In this document: piece by piece, positions 1 to 13,700 of the stretch
Layout of the letters: each line of letters opens with the position of its first letter
Numbering within the stretch: the stretch's first letter is position 1
Origin: Bugula neritina
Lineage: Eukaryota; Bryozoa; Gymnolaemata; Cheilostomatida; Bugulidae
Assembly: GCA_964035545.1 (NCBI GenBank)
Contig: OZ037767.1
Location: 26,893,628-26,957,627 of the forward strand
Length of the DNA: 64,000 bases
Reading direction: 5' to 3'
Position numbers and translations under genes: made by a program
Notes under the pieces: generated by a model
Told to the model about the DNA's origin: nothing
Seen by the model: the letters and a program-made list of their open reading frames with translations, nothing else
Databases searched by the model: none

Positions 1-57
1 GATATATAACATAGAGAATAGTTGGCTGCTGTACTTGTAATGTGTGTTTAGGCCAAC

Positions 58-3000
58 CTTGCTGGGAGTTAGATGGTGGTTTCAATAGCTCATCTGGTGT
101 TCTCAGAGTATAGCGGTGACTTCTTCTGGAAATCTTGCTAATGACGTTCTCCATGCTGTCTCCTTTCCTTTTCCTGTCACTTCCTGTGGTATTACCACTC
201 GAATCTTTCGTTTCTCCCTTTCCTTGTTTGGCGGGATCATCAATGAAAATCAATGCAGACTCACCTGATAAAACGAAGGGGGGTTTTTACATTTAAGCAT
301 TTTATCATGATTTATATTTCGAAAAATAGTTACAGTTTTCTTACATGACACAACACACCAAAAATTTTTAAAAGCTAAAAAGTAATTGGATTTTTAAATG
401 TTGAATTAATACTTGTTTTTTGATCTGCCTATCTAAATCCTAACTTTTAGATTTTGTCTATAATTATTAAATAATTTGCTGAATTACCTAATAATGTATA
501 CCTTTTATTTTTAAAATATGTTTGACACAGTTTAAAAGCGTCCACCTGTAAGCACAAAAAGTGCAAATACTTCCACATTGCCAGTTGTTGTTATATTATT
601 TCAAAACCCAGCTATGTTTCAAAATAGTGCTCACAATAAACTTCTCCTAATAGTGAAAATGACTTAAATAACTTGGTGGTATTAAGTAGTTTATACCAAC
701 TACAACTACATAATTGCTATGACTCCAATCATTAACCAACCTTCATTCCAGAGCTCAGGGGTGATCAGGATTTTTCTGTCTGGGTGAGATTGTTTCGTAG
801 ACTTCATTGGTAGCTGTACATTCTCTTCTTTTATTCGGCGAAGTTGCTCTTTCACCTCCACACAAAACAGCTCCATTTTATATTTATTCATGCATGTTTG
901 AGTACAGAACTGGAGGGGAACTGATTCTGGAGAGGGTTCCACAGCTATGAGACTGGTCTTGCTGGGGAAATGGCTCTTGCACCATTCGCATACCTAAGAA
1001 AAATCATAAGATTTTTTTTACAGTAGGGTTTTGTCTCGAAAGCTTTATTATCATTTTAGTTCTGATTTGTTAATGAACTATAATTCCCTGAAAATGTGAT
1101 TTACTAGTAACATAAGCAATACATGAACTATAATTCCCTGAGAATTGTGATTTACTAGTAACACAAGCCCAAGTAGTTCCACATGCTATAAAGTACAAAT
1201 GTTCATTAATCTATTAAATGGGTGTAAATTGAAACTTTAGTTATAAAGGTATATTGTCAAACCTTCGGAATATTATCTACAGGTGAAGCTACCATTTTAT
1301 ATTCTGCTTATTTTGTACTCTTGACATTGAGGTGAAAAGTTGAAAATTTACCTTTGTACGAAGAATATCTGCTTTATATGAGTCCTGGCAGTCTTCACTA
1401 CAGAATGTTTTGATATCTCTATCTTGAGTTGCTAGATTATAGTCTGAGGCAGAATACAGTCTGCTACACCAACTACACCGACCTCCACCCCCTAATATAA
1501 AACGTAGAATTAGCTTAGTCTATGAGCAACAATGACTGAAGTTATTTTGTAATCATCGCTCTCTTTTCATCTGCATATAAATTGAAGCATAAATTTCGTT
1601 TTAAAATAATAAATGTTTAGTTTTACCTCATAATATTAAAAACAATTTTATGTCATATAAAAATTATTACCTGCAGCTGATGTCCGTAAATTCATCAGAC
1701 TATAATTGAACGAAGATTTCATATCTTCTTCTTCATAATCTGAGACATTTGACAAGTCATCCTCGTCATCTTCAACTGTAACATGAACACATTTATTACT
1801 CACGTATCCATTTCTGAGCTGCACCATCTTCGCATCTACTCCTCACTCTATGCTTTACACTTGCAGACTGTTATGATAAAAATACACTTGTTAACACTTC
1901 CAGTGGCTGTCAGCATATGGGCGCATTTACAAGCACCTTGCCTTTCAGTCATTATTGACATATGATCCATGTAGCACTGCTAGAAAGCTCTTTGTCTTAT
2001 AGACATGTATCTAAATATGAAACACATTTGTATTGATCACATTTCTTAAAGAGCCGACAATCTCTATTATTATTCATCATTGTTTCTCACTATTATTTAG
2101 GCTTCATTTATGGCACAGTTCGGTGCAATAAATTATATCAGCCATTCCATTTACTGATATAGAGAAAGTGTAATATTACCCAGTGCAATTCTGTTAAATG
2201 CACTTAACTTTTTCGCACCTGGGTTCGCGATTATATTCATTCTTTATCTTGGGTTTTAATAAATTCAAATAAAAATATGCAATATAACACCTTCTTAAAA
2301 CTAACAACAGATGGTGGGTTGAATTACACTTTAGAGTCATTGCAAATGCATGCAGTATATATGTGTACACAGTGTATAAAATGTATGTTCATTCTTCCAA
2401 GCAAACTGATATGTTGTCCATAAAAAATTTAATTGCTTTGGTCGGAAGCTAATTCAATGTGATTCACCATACAGAGAATATTATGTTACAAGTGGTTGCT
2501 GATAACTATATTACTTAAACACTATATCCTTTTACATCTACATCTATTTATACATTTTCAGTATCCTTACAATCTTCACCTACCTATTAAAATCTATTTG
2601 CTATATTTACCTGTATACAATATTTCCCTATACATACAGTTTTTGTCTACCTACTATATCTATCTACATCATGTTGCATGCAACGTCTACCCACATACTC
2701 AACTAACTTATATGATGTGTATATTGTAATCAATCCTGTCTACATGTCCATAAAAAATATCTGTTATCTATGATATACCCTTAAAATATTTTCCTTATAT
2801 GGCCCACTATATAATAGCTTCAATGTATCCACAATGCCCACTCTACCCCCTGCATGTTACCTATAAATTATATATACATACTTATACACAGTAGGACTTA
2901 CGGGAATATAATATTTACTGTACTTCACAGAAAATTATTTTACAATATAATCTGACAAATTGTTATTTTAGAAATTGGCAACAGTAAAATGTTCGTTATT

Positions 3001-4826
3001 TAACTTTCATATTTACTGTTACCACTTTTATACTTAACATTTACCAGCTTTGTTGGCAAGTTAGAATAAATGAACCAAATATTTCTCAATAGCGAATATT
3101 GCTTCTATGCTAATAAAGATAATTGCATTAAGTATGGCAAGGTGTAGTTCAGGAAAGAGCAACTCCAAAATATTTGTAGTCAATGACTGCAGTGTATGTT
3201 GAGGGACATTAATGTTTGTTTATTGTACATGCTAAATGCAGCTAATAAAAGTGAATTAACAAATACTATTTTATTCGTATTAGTCACAATTAAATTTTAG
3301 AAATTAAGCTTATTCTAAAACTATACTTAAAGCAGCAGCCCATGAACTTGATTTCTTGACACTCAATTATATGTAGAAATTTTTGTGTAATGATACTATA
3401 AGTACTGATGAGCTTTCATTATAGCCTCAGATCTCTGCATAGGCTGCTAATAGGTCTTGTTCAATATTCACCCCGTAAAAGTTAAAAATATACTTAGATT
3501 TGGTAATTACATTAATAGCACAGAGTTGTCTTCTCATAACACTATGATGGATTTCGCAAAGGTAACATTTGATCAAACATCTGCCTTTTAACAGGGAAAG
3601 CCATCCTGTAAGAAAGTAGCGCATTGGGAAGTCGTATCACTTATTGACATCAAGAGCTAAGACTATAGTTTAGGATCCTAACAGAGCAACAGTAAATAGA
3701 CTAGGAAACACGTAAAACTTGCAGCGAAACCTGGTATGCTACCTCTTTAAAGACTTTCATTCAAACTTTTATTATATAGCAATTACATAATAGTATTGAA
3801 ATTTAATAATAACTCAAAGGTAGTGGAAATATTAAAGTAAAAATTAAAACTAAATTAAATACCAACTACACATTAGTTTCACTTATACTTTAATTCATAC
3901 TGTGATGCATCAATACAGTGACTATACTATGCTATTGTAAACACATCCACACGCATCACATGTATGTTGATACAGAGTGTCATGATCTACTTCAACGTGT
4001 CAGGTAAAGTTCTTGTAATCTGAGAGACAGTATTGAATTTTCAAACCTGATATCATCTATATATTGCGCCTCTTGCAATGTTATATTATGTGCATGCATT
4101 TCATTATAAGCCATTCTACACTCTGTAGTCTAATGGCATGCATCTCAATGTATACAGTGCATTAAATATAGTAATATAGCATACAATTATAATACAAGAC
4201 AATAAGAAATGTAATATATACTGTAATAAAGTGCAATATGGTAAAGTATTTATTTTCAGTTTTATATAATTATATTATGTTGAGTGTATAGCTACGCTAT
4301 ACATTTCATAGTTTTATATAGATTTATAGATGCGTGTGCGCAAGTGTCTCGTATATGTTACACAATAGCCTGTACATACTGGAAACCCGCACAATGTTGC
4401 TACACTACACACAAGTCTATATTTTTGATGCGCATGTTAAACAGTCACGTGATACACTACATGATATACTAATTGTACTGTACGGTATGCATCCTTAATA
4501 TATAAGCATCAGCATTATAACACTATGCTGTTTCGCTTTACATTGTATTTTGTATGTTATGCACACTTAGAATGCGAACTTGCAACACACAGTATATGGC
4601 TTAGCAAATGCATGATAATAAACACTACAATGTAATCAAACTGAGACATACCAAATTTAGGCTGAGGGAAGCGCTGTTTCCGTGTACTAAGATTACAATG
4701 CTGTCTAGCTGCCGCGCCAGGTGCATTGTGATAAGGCTGTCTAGCTGTCGGGCCAGGTGCATTGTGGTGAGCTTTTCCAGTACCACAATTCTTGTTGGTC
4801 ACATTAACACCACGTAATTCAGAAAT
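58..4826 (-). CDS. SOBP: SOBP-like FCS zinc-finger protein, partial (5 internal exons)
   Basis: Exons in transcript order are 4826-4652, 1775-1671, 1491-1352, 993-741 and 264-58, with phases that match at every junction (880 nt). Order of parts: a segment with two copies of HNAPG-x2-ARQ; an acidic stretch (VEDDEDDLSNVSDYEEED); a first Cys pair/FCS motif (CSWC then FCSEDC); a second (CEWC then FCTQTC) leading into NKYKMELF and LITPELWNEG; then a basic Ser/Lys-rich tail. The second zinc finger plus the LITPxxW element matches sine oculis-binding protein, a nuclear cofactor of SIX proteins. That role is family knowledge, not visible here. The first coding exon was not found, and the last exon ends in a donor (GTTGGC, next to position 57), so the gene continues beyond position 1. 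The 4826-4652 exon is assigned from splice sites and phase only. Confidence 0.8.
1073..1168. repeat. Two-copy tandem duplication, 50-bp period
   Basis: The block starting ATGAACTATAATTCCCTG occurs at 1073 and again at 1123, with a few mismatches. It lies in the SOBP intron between exons 993-741 and 1491-1352. Confidence 0.85.
1776..4651 (-). other. Long SOBP intron without recognisable genes
   Basis: AT-rich sequence between two phase-compatible exons. Open frames here are short, low-complexity and unlike known proteins. No RNA gene or mobile element was recognised. Confidence 0.6.
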
Positions 4827-7800
4827 CTAAAGTCATGAGAAACTAAATAGTCTCTTACTATCACATTGCACAAAGGTATTGGGAAGAGGTTTTTGCTTGG
4901 TAAACCTACACCTACAGAAAGTTAAGTTATATATTTGCCGTTACAATTTTGGTATCAAAAGATATAAACAGTATGGACAACTTCTATGCTCATCATGTCA
5001 CACAAAAGAAATTATACAAAAATCAACAGAGATTATTTTGAAAAATTGGCATGGTGAAGCTACAAGCTTTTGCCAACAGCTTTTTTTTTATATTTTTATA
5101 AACTCTGAGCTTTTAGAGAAATTAATTATCAAGAAATAAAAATTAGATACAAAATCACACAACCTGTACACCGAGTCATTTCACGTATATACTATTTACT
5201 TGTCCCACAGTGACATTGTTTTTCTGACAGTAAAATGTTTTAAGACAAAAACTTTGTGACTGGAGACAAATTAGAGAAGAGCATACATAAGAACATCAGG
5301 AACAAAGACAGAACATTAACGTTTGATAAAATGGCTCACCATAGATTTAGCTGTCCTAGCCTCATTCTGAGATATACAAGACTGCCTGGTAGAAAGTCTA
5401 GCTGACATAGTTCAGCCTTGTGATGCTGTATGCAGGGATTCTATACAAGAGAGAGAGAGAGTTTTACCTGACTGAAAGTTTATATTCAAATAAGTAAGCT
5501 GGTAATTTCTTCTATATAATAATGTATGAAACAGATTATAAGAAAACTGTTATGAAAATTTATAGACAGAACTGTCTTTCTGTAAAAGTACTAGAAATAG
5601 GGATTTAAAAAACCAGTTTCATGTTAGAATAATAAAGGATGGTCATATAAGCAAGATTTAGTAACCAGAAAAGTTACATGGCAGAAAATGTGATATAAAA
5701 TATCCTTTATTATAGATAATCAATCACAAAACATAGAGACATTTGCTATACAAATACCTGTTTAATTTCTTCTTGTCAATGCCAGAAACCAGCAAGTCCA
5801 AAGCAAAATATATGAAAGAATACAGAGAGATGGTAAAGAGATAAAATAGCAGCTACAGCAGCGTTGGGCGTCAGCAACCAGACTGGATTGTAAGCAGAGA
5901 AGTGTATACAATATAGTCTAGTCAAATGTCTCACTCTGACACTAGTCCAATGTAATCCAAACTAGCAGCTAATATTTGCAGTACCATCGCATTCTCTTCT
6001 CAAATTCACATTAAATCAATCATATTATGAGTTATACGATATGCACATATCTTGTTTCAGTTTGACAAACATACATGATTCTATATCTTACACAGATGTT
6101 TTCTATTCTAAACACGCCTGATCATATTTACTGCTATGAAATTTGAACTACGTTTACTAAGCATTGCTCTGAGGTTATTTGATCCATTAGGCTAATAACT
6201 ATATTTCTTGTTTCCAGCCAATGTTAGCTTAAGTATAGCAAGTATTCATTCCACTCGTTTGAAATGCAAAATTTTAATAAAATATTACTCTTATTTTTAA
6301 TTCGTGATGAATTGAAAAGATTGAGCAGTGCTTAAGTTGTGTGGGTAGGGAAAAATGGCTGCATTTGAACAATGCTCTTATGTTACAGAAATGTGATATT
6401 CACTTCAGCAAGAGTAAAGTATTGGGTAGCTATTTAGCTAAGCCTGTTTGTAGCTCATAGAATTACAAAGACATTCGTGTATCTTTATTGCTACACTCTT
6501 TGCAGACAGGCATTTCTTTGTTAGCTTTTCTGCAGTGTTCTCTTTTGTTTTAAACAGTTTTCGAGATTGCCCTTTGATTGTATTATTGCAACAACTGTAT
6601 AACTATCACGTGGTATTTTATATTGCCAATTTGATGAGCATCATGTTAATACAGAGAAGCATGCAAGTATCATGGTGTAAAACATGAAAGAACTTTTGTA
6701 TATACATTGTGAAATTATATTTTGGTTGTAATTGAAGTATGCATCCATTTATACTGACTCAGCATTCGAATATCCCAAAACTTAATACTTACTACCCAAG
6801 GTCTGTTCACACTAAAACTTAATACTTACTACTTAAGGTCTGTTCACACTAAAACTGGCTGAAACAAAAACAAAGTCATAATGAAAGAGACACTGGGAAT
6901 ATGTTGCTTGAATAACATGGATGTTTTGTTTCTCGGGTAAAAATGTTAAAAACATGAGACCGTTTTTGCATCACAATTCATTCCCAACAAACTTTGTGAA
7001 GAAATGTTTTTGTTCACAGACATCTACATTATATTTTCTACTCAGCTAATCAGAGTACACTACTGTTTATTAAAAATGTTTCTGAAACAGTTTATCTCCC
7101 TGGAACACTAATTACTATCCTAAATACAGTTAAAAAAAACAATTACTGTCAAAAACAAACATGATTTCAAGACAATTCCTACAATAGTTTTAAAACCCGA
7201 CAGTATTTTGAGTGAGGGATAAGCATGCTGATTTTAAATTATTGATGAAATTATTTCCAACAAGATTTTAAAGCAAATTAGCATATGGTTAATTTTATTT
7301 CTCTCTTCTGAGTGTTTTCTCCAACTGGTGATGGTTATAAATGATTGTGTGTTTCGTGGGAGCTGTCTAAGTGTAAACAGGCCTTTCCTTGTTGATGTCT
7401 AGAGTAAAACAAGTAATAATTTTATATAAAATGTAATCATTATCACTGACCTCTGCAGATATGTTTGTTTTGCAGAGGTTTTGCAAAGGCATCAATGTTC
7501 TTCTCAAAATCAATTAAGGAATCACTGATATGATTTATATTTTTAATACAAAGCCACAATCATAGCTGAAAAACAAACACACAGGGGGCCTATTTACCAC
7601 AATGAGATAACTGAGGATTATTTGATAACAAAGTTTCCACTTATTAAAAAGAAGGCTTTCAAACTTGCCTAAAGTATAAAATTCTATATACCTATTTAAT
7701 GGTTAATTAAAAATTAAAAAACAAACTAACAAACTGTTCTAATTAAACATGTCAACTTATTTTTACTATTCACAGTACATATTTTTGGGCCAGAAATAAA

Positions 7801-10727
7801 ATAATTATTTTTTTAATGTTCAAAGTAGTCTATTAGACACCTCAGGCACTGAAGGTGTTTTAAGAAAATAAAGTTTAGGATTAAGGCTTTGATTGATAAG
7901 AAAATATTTTCATCAAATTTAGTTTAGTTCAAACCTCATTATGGCAAAGGGCTACCAACAGCTTGTATATAATTTCTTTTTTACTGTAAAATGCTGTTTT
8001 AAAAATGCTATTTTTTTCTTTTATAATAAGACAAAGGAAGTGTGTTAAAACAGCCAATTTTACAGATTTTTGGCTGTATATGTAAATGTGATGTTTACTG
8101 TTACAACTTTAATTTGAACTTCTGCTGCCCAGCAAATTTTTATAACATCAGCTTAAAGCTTGGTCATTTATTTTATAAGCTGACAAACTGATCTCAGCGC
8201 AAGGTTTGGTGGAGAATTGTACATGATCAGCTCAGAGATGGTACTGTCTGCAGATGATGGTAGCCACCAGCTATTAAGCTGGCCACATAGTGAAGTGCCT
8301 TACTACCTGCAATGTGAGAGATTGTCACCTCGTCCTGCTGGAGAACATGACAAGGTAGTCTAAGAATTTACTTGTTTATTATAACATAAATAGGTATAAT
8401 GTGTGTATTTTTATTTGAAAAACTTGCATGCACTTCTCTGGTCTAATTCAAAGTTGATCAGTTGATCATGCATGCAAGTACACTACATGTGTTATATTTT
8501 TTATTTAGTTTCAGTTTTTAAAATAATCTTGAATGGTCTCCAAAATATAACCTCATATTTTAAGCAGCAAACAAATATCATAGGACATAGGGTGTAAAAG
8601 TTATGCATATTTAATGGCTAAAATACAACAATCTTAAAAGTTTTAAGCGATCAATTCTGCCATACCATATTAAAATCCAAGCTTTCACTACCAGATCACC
8701 ACTCCCTCTCTCTTCTGAAAATATAGATTAACAGCAAGTTACACTGCACAGAGGACCCCTTTAGACTGTGCACTTTTGAACTCCTGTTGATAATGTATAT
8801 GAGAATTTCAACTCTATAGCGATATGCTTTTTATTCATCTTCTACCAACACTATTATAAATATTTAAATAAAAAATCTGATTCATTATATAAACTACTGT
8901 ATATATATTTTTGCAAAATGTAAAGCGGTTAACATATAATTTGCCAAGACTATGATGATAGTTATTATAAAAAAGGCTTTAAAAACGTTAGATTTGTCTT
9001 GCAGTTAAAATTTTGCTGGTCGCAGTGAGGTTTTAAACTTTATATACTAATATTATGAACAATTATTAGCCACTGCAAGCTACAATAGCAGCTGCTTGCA
9101 AAATTGGGATAATATTAAAACATTGGCAAGCATAGAATGCAGTTATTATGATAAAAAGATTTATTGTGATAGGCCATATGTAACAATATAGAACATAGTT
9201 TTGGTGTTACTCTGTGCAGCTAAACTTTCTAACAGCAGCTGAGATTTACATTTTTTTGTAAACCATTAGTCTGCTATTAAAAAAAGCTTTTTATAGGTTG
9301 AAACTGTAAGGTTTAAGCATTTTTGACCACTTTTTAAATTGCAACTTTATGAAATGAAATTCTTGCTGGAGATTAACTTTGAAATGAAATAATAGCCTAA
9401 ATGCTTTCTTTAAAAACTGGGGGGTGGGGGAGGAGAGAAAACTGGCTACCAAAGTTCTCAAACTAGTATTATTTGATGTATGTTATAGTACCAATGTATA
9501 GCTAATAGATTGAATCACATAATTGATAGCAAGCACTGTATAAGTATTTAAATTTCAGAAATATTTTGAAACTTATTATAAATTGACAAAATATTGAGTC
9601 AAAGAGGTTTTTTGGAATAATGCTACCAACACTAACCAGATTTGAGTAAAACAGTATTAACTATTTGAGAAATTTTTGCTTAAACTTCTATATTTTCGTA
9701 GCTGTTTAGATAAGTTTGCTGTTGTTGTTCATGGTATATATAATTTACTTTTATTGGCACATATAAGCTGACACTTGTGGCAGTTATCCTTCTGTCAGAG
9801 CATACGTTCTATTGGAATGTAGCAAAGATGCACAGTGGTAGCTGTTGATATTATGTTTAGATAGCAATAGTCTTGGTTTATGATAATGCAATCATAATTT
9901 ATTATCATTAATTTTCAACACACACATTTCTATATTATATTAAAGCAAACATAATTTGATGTTGAACACCAAAGCAAACAATAGTTAATATTAGGATAAG
10001 ATAATTCACAACACTAGTTGTTAATGCCATATGATTACTCAAAACTAATAATTCTAACTAAACCATGTGTAGAAAATGGCAGCTGAATTGGTAATTAATA
10101 AATAAAACTCTACTACGTTAGCCTACAAAGTTAAACAAAATGCAATCTACTGTATCCAAACATGATATATAAGTGATATAGATCATCTAAATTGACATTT
10201 GCTGGGTAAAAGCCAAACTTCACAGAAACAAAAATACTATATGAGATACTAAAAAGCTGATAAGGATCTTCGGACGGCAGTTGATGTATATAAGTAAATA
10301 TAACACACCTTCTACATACAGTCAACAACAGCTGTGCTACACTAAGCTTATATAAGTAATATAGTAGAATATAGAATATACATGCAATAAAAACTAAATA
10401 TTGGACGGATAGAGTAAACAGAATAGAATAACGTTACAAGAATATAGAAATATAATATGAAGAATAAACTCTGCGATGCAACCAATAGAATTTCTCGATA
10501 CAAAGTCACACATGAGCGGAAGGGCAAAAACTTTACCGACGACATATTATAGAAAGTGCTACAGTTAGTAAGAATGTAGAAAAGAAACTATGCCAAACTA
10601 ATGTGCCAACTTCACAGTCAAAGATGTAGTATAGTAATGTGGTCCATGTAGAAATTTAGCTTGTTATTTTGAAGAGAAGAATTCTAGAACATAGAATCTA
10701 AACCATAAGTTTTTAGATAGAAAATAG
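4827..10727. other. Region without a supportable gene between SOBP exons and CROCC
   Basis: Any missing 5' SOBP exons should lie here, but none could be identified. It holds a (GA)n run near 5448-5462, a 37-bp duplication at 6777-6856, a G-rich run near 9419-9436, a GC-richer open stretch at 8191-8355 and a short frame with an LYR-like motif at 10545. The last two are listed as findings only. Confidence 0.6.
6777..6856. repeat. Two-copy tandem duplication, 37-bp period
   Basis: AAAACTTAATACTTACTAC and the following GGTCTGTTCACACT recur at 6777 and 6814 with two differences. Confidence 0.9.
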
Positions 10728-13700
10728 TTAGTTTCTTTTGCCTGAGAGGCGAAGTGGAGAAGGAGAAGAGCTTAGTCTAAGTGGGGAAGTGCTCCTAGTT
10801 GGTTTTCTTGTTGGTGTTAGTCGGGTGGGTGGGGAAAGAGGACCTGTAAAATAATCAGACTGATTAGATTGCTGGCAATATTGGAATTTAACTTAAGAAA
10901 TTAATTCTTTTTTCTATTAGCTACAAATGTCAACGGTTTAGTGATGAAGAAACATCGTAAAGTAATTATCAAAATAGCATTGACAAATTAAACAATAAAT
11001 ATAATCAAACTTTAGTTTAGAGTTACCTCCGAGTGACTCATTCAATCTTCTCACTTCCTGTTCCAGTAGCAGACTATCTACTCGAGGATCAATGCTTGAG
11101 AGAGACGTCTGCAGTCTGTAGTCTCCATCGTCGGCAGTAGCAGAACGGCTAGAATAGAGAAGCAGTGACTAGAGTGCTGGTCTAGTAAACACGAGGTAAG
11201 TGGTCCGAGTCAAAACTTGGTGATATTAAGAAAGATTATCCAGTCATATATTGCTCTTGTGTGATATAAGAAAAAAAGTCCTTTTAAAAAAAATCAGGGG
11301 TTCTCACAGGAAAGCGACTACAAACTCAAGTGAGATTTTATTTACAGTAGGTAGAGTATCTTGTCTTTAGTCTACCAGGAACACGTAGCAGTATGCATGT
11401 AGAGTCTGGCTAATCACAATGCCTTTTTACATTAAACTCCTTACTGTTTGCTCCACAAGTATCTCACAGACAACTTACCTGATACATTGCTGTCTCTTTT
11501 TCATCTCCTGGCCAAGCTGGTCCTTTAGTGTAGACACCTGCTCTTCAAGTCCCTTAACTCTCTGCCTGTGGGCTCGTTCACGAGACTCCAAACTTCTCTC
11601 TGCTTGAGCCTGAGCTCCTCTCAGTCTCTCAGTCTCCATATCAGTCTCAGCTCGGTGGCGAGTTGTTAGGTCAATCAGTCTAAATCACCACTCAGCAGTA
11701 TTACTTGCATAATTTCAACTTTATTTCAAGGTAGCATGAAATGTGAATTAACATTGATAATAGATACCTATAGGCATTCAGCATGCTTAAATACTAAAAA
11801 GTACACTCATAGGTGATCTATCTATTTTTTAGCCTTTTTATTCTCAATATTAGATACATCAACTCTGATTCATCACATCACTGTGTTAGATGCAGATGTA
11901 TTTACTTCTCCCACATTGGGCTAATTAGTCACTAGTGTACCTGTGATAAAAACTAATATGTGTTGTGTATTCATGAGCACTTTGGTTCTTTACTTCTCAT
12001 GCAATACATATTTGTTTATGCGCTTTTGTTATGTCTTTTCGTTTTTCCTAGTGTAGTTCTCATGTGCAATTTTTCTCTAACTTATCTTCGCTTACAAAGT
12101 TTTGCCTAATGCTATGAGACACACTCCCAGCCAGTAACCTAGAATTACTCTCAGTACAAGTGTTTACCTCTGAGCATGCTGACTCTCCAGCTCTGACAGC
12201 TGAGCCTGAAGACACTGCACTTGTCTCTGCAAGTCAATGTTCTCCTCCTCCAGGCGAGAAAGACTTGAGCTCAAGTTGGTTTTCTCGCTTTCAGATCGGC
12301 ACATCCTCTCCTCATGCATTAACTTTTCTCTTTCCACCTGGAAATACCGTAATCTTCATGCAAAACTAGTAATCATAACTTTTTTAACTCATATATTGCA
12401 ATACTACGTGTAAATATCAAACTAAATATAAAGACTATTATGGGTATTAGCAACCAAATACATAATAATGTTTCAACTCTGAAGAAGGATAAAGTGGTAT
12501 TCAAATTATAAGTTCACTTTATTTATTTGTGTAAATAAAGTATTAAATAAGAAACGTTTGTCATTCATTTGGTTTAAATGATAACTTTGAATTTAGAAGA
12601 TTTCCTGAGAATGTCAACTACTGAAAAACAAACCTTATCCAGAGTTTTCTTCAAAGCCGTTTTGTCTTTCTCCAGTGTTCGAGCAGTTCTAGAAACTTCT
12701 TTCTGCTCAGTCTCCATGTTGGCCAGTTGTCTCTGAAGAGCTGCCACTCTGTCTGACAGAGCAGTCCTGTCTCCCTGCAGCTTCTGGAGCTTCTGGTTCA
12801 GCTCCTGCTCAGCCTCTTGTCTTTGTACCAAGAACTAAATAGGGGCAAATCACTATTATAATACCTAACCAGGTGAAAGATGCTATCTAACTTAGCTCAT
12901 AATATCTATCACCTTTTAGCAATCATCTGCTGAAGTTAACAAGGCTCTGTATAAAATGCTATCAAACTATAATATTTCTCCCATATAGAATATAGTTATA
13001 TATTCCACACTTTCACATATAATGTCACTGACTATACATACTACCATCAACTAGATGGTAGAACACATAGAATATTTTCATATATGACATTCTTGCAATT
13101 AAGTGTATAGCTAATACTTACATATAAATGCTACAATATTATATATGCTTTTAATACATAACATATACATCACACTACAGTAATATATATACTATAGTAC
13201 ATAGCTTATATATAAGTGAGACAGTATTATATATGCCTAGTATATAACAGAGTGTATACTATACTGTCACACACAGAGCATATACACTTACAGTGTGTCC
13301 TTGTCTCACTTGACCCTCCAACTCATCTCTCCTCACTTCATTATCCTGCAGCTCACTCTGGAGGGCCTGGACCCTCTCAATCAGGGTATGATTCTGCTTC
13401 TTAGTGTCATTCTGGGCTTGTCTACAATATACCAATGCTAAGTATGGCATCTCCCCAGTACGCATGCTAAGTTTATAAATTCACATCAAAACTCACCTAC
13501 TTGAAACTGAATTTAGCTACATGTTTGATAGTATACACTTTATACTTGTTATTACAATATGCATACTACATGCATATTGTGTGCCATTATATAGTTATAC
13601 CTTTTATGATGGATAATCTTACCGGGTTGTATCCAGTCTTTCTTGAAGCACACGTCTATCGTGCTCAGAACTGGTGAGAGCTCTTTGCAGTTGCTGCAGA

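Noticed and set aside
8288-8353. An upstream SOBP exon on the minus strand
   Set aside because: Splice signals look acceptable, but in the phase needed to join exon 4826-4652 the frame contains a TGA.
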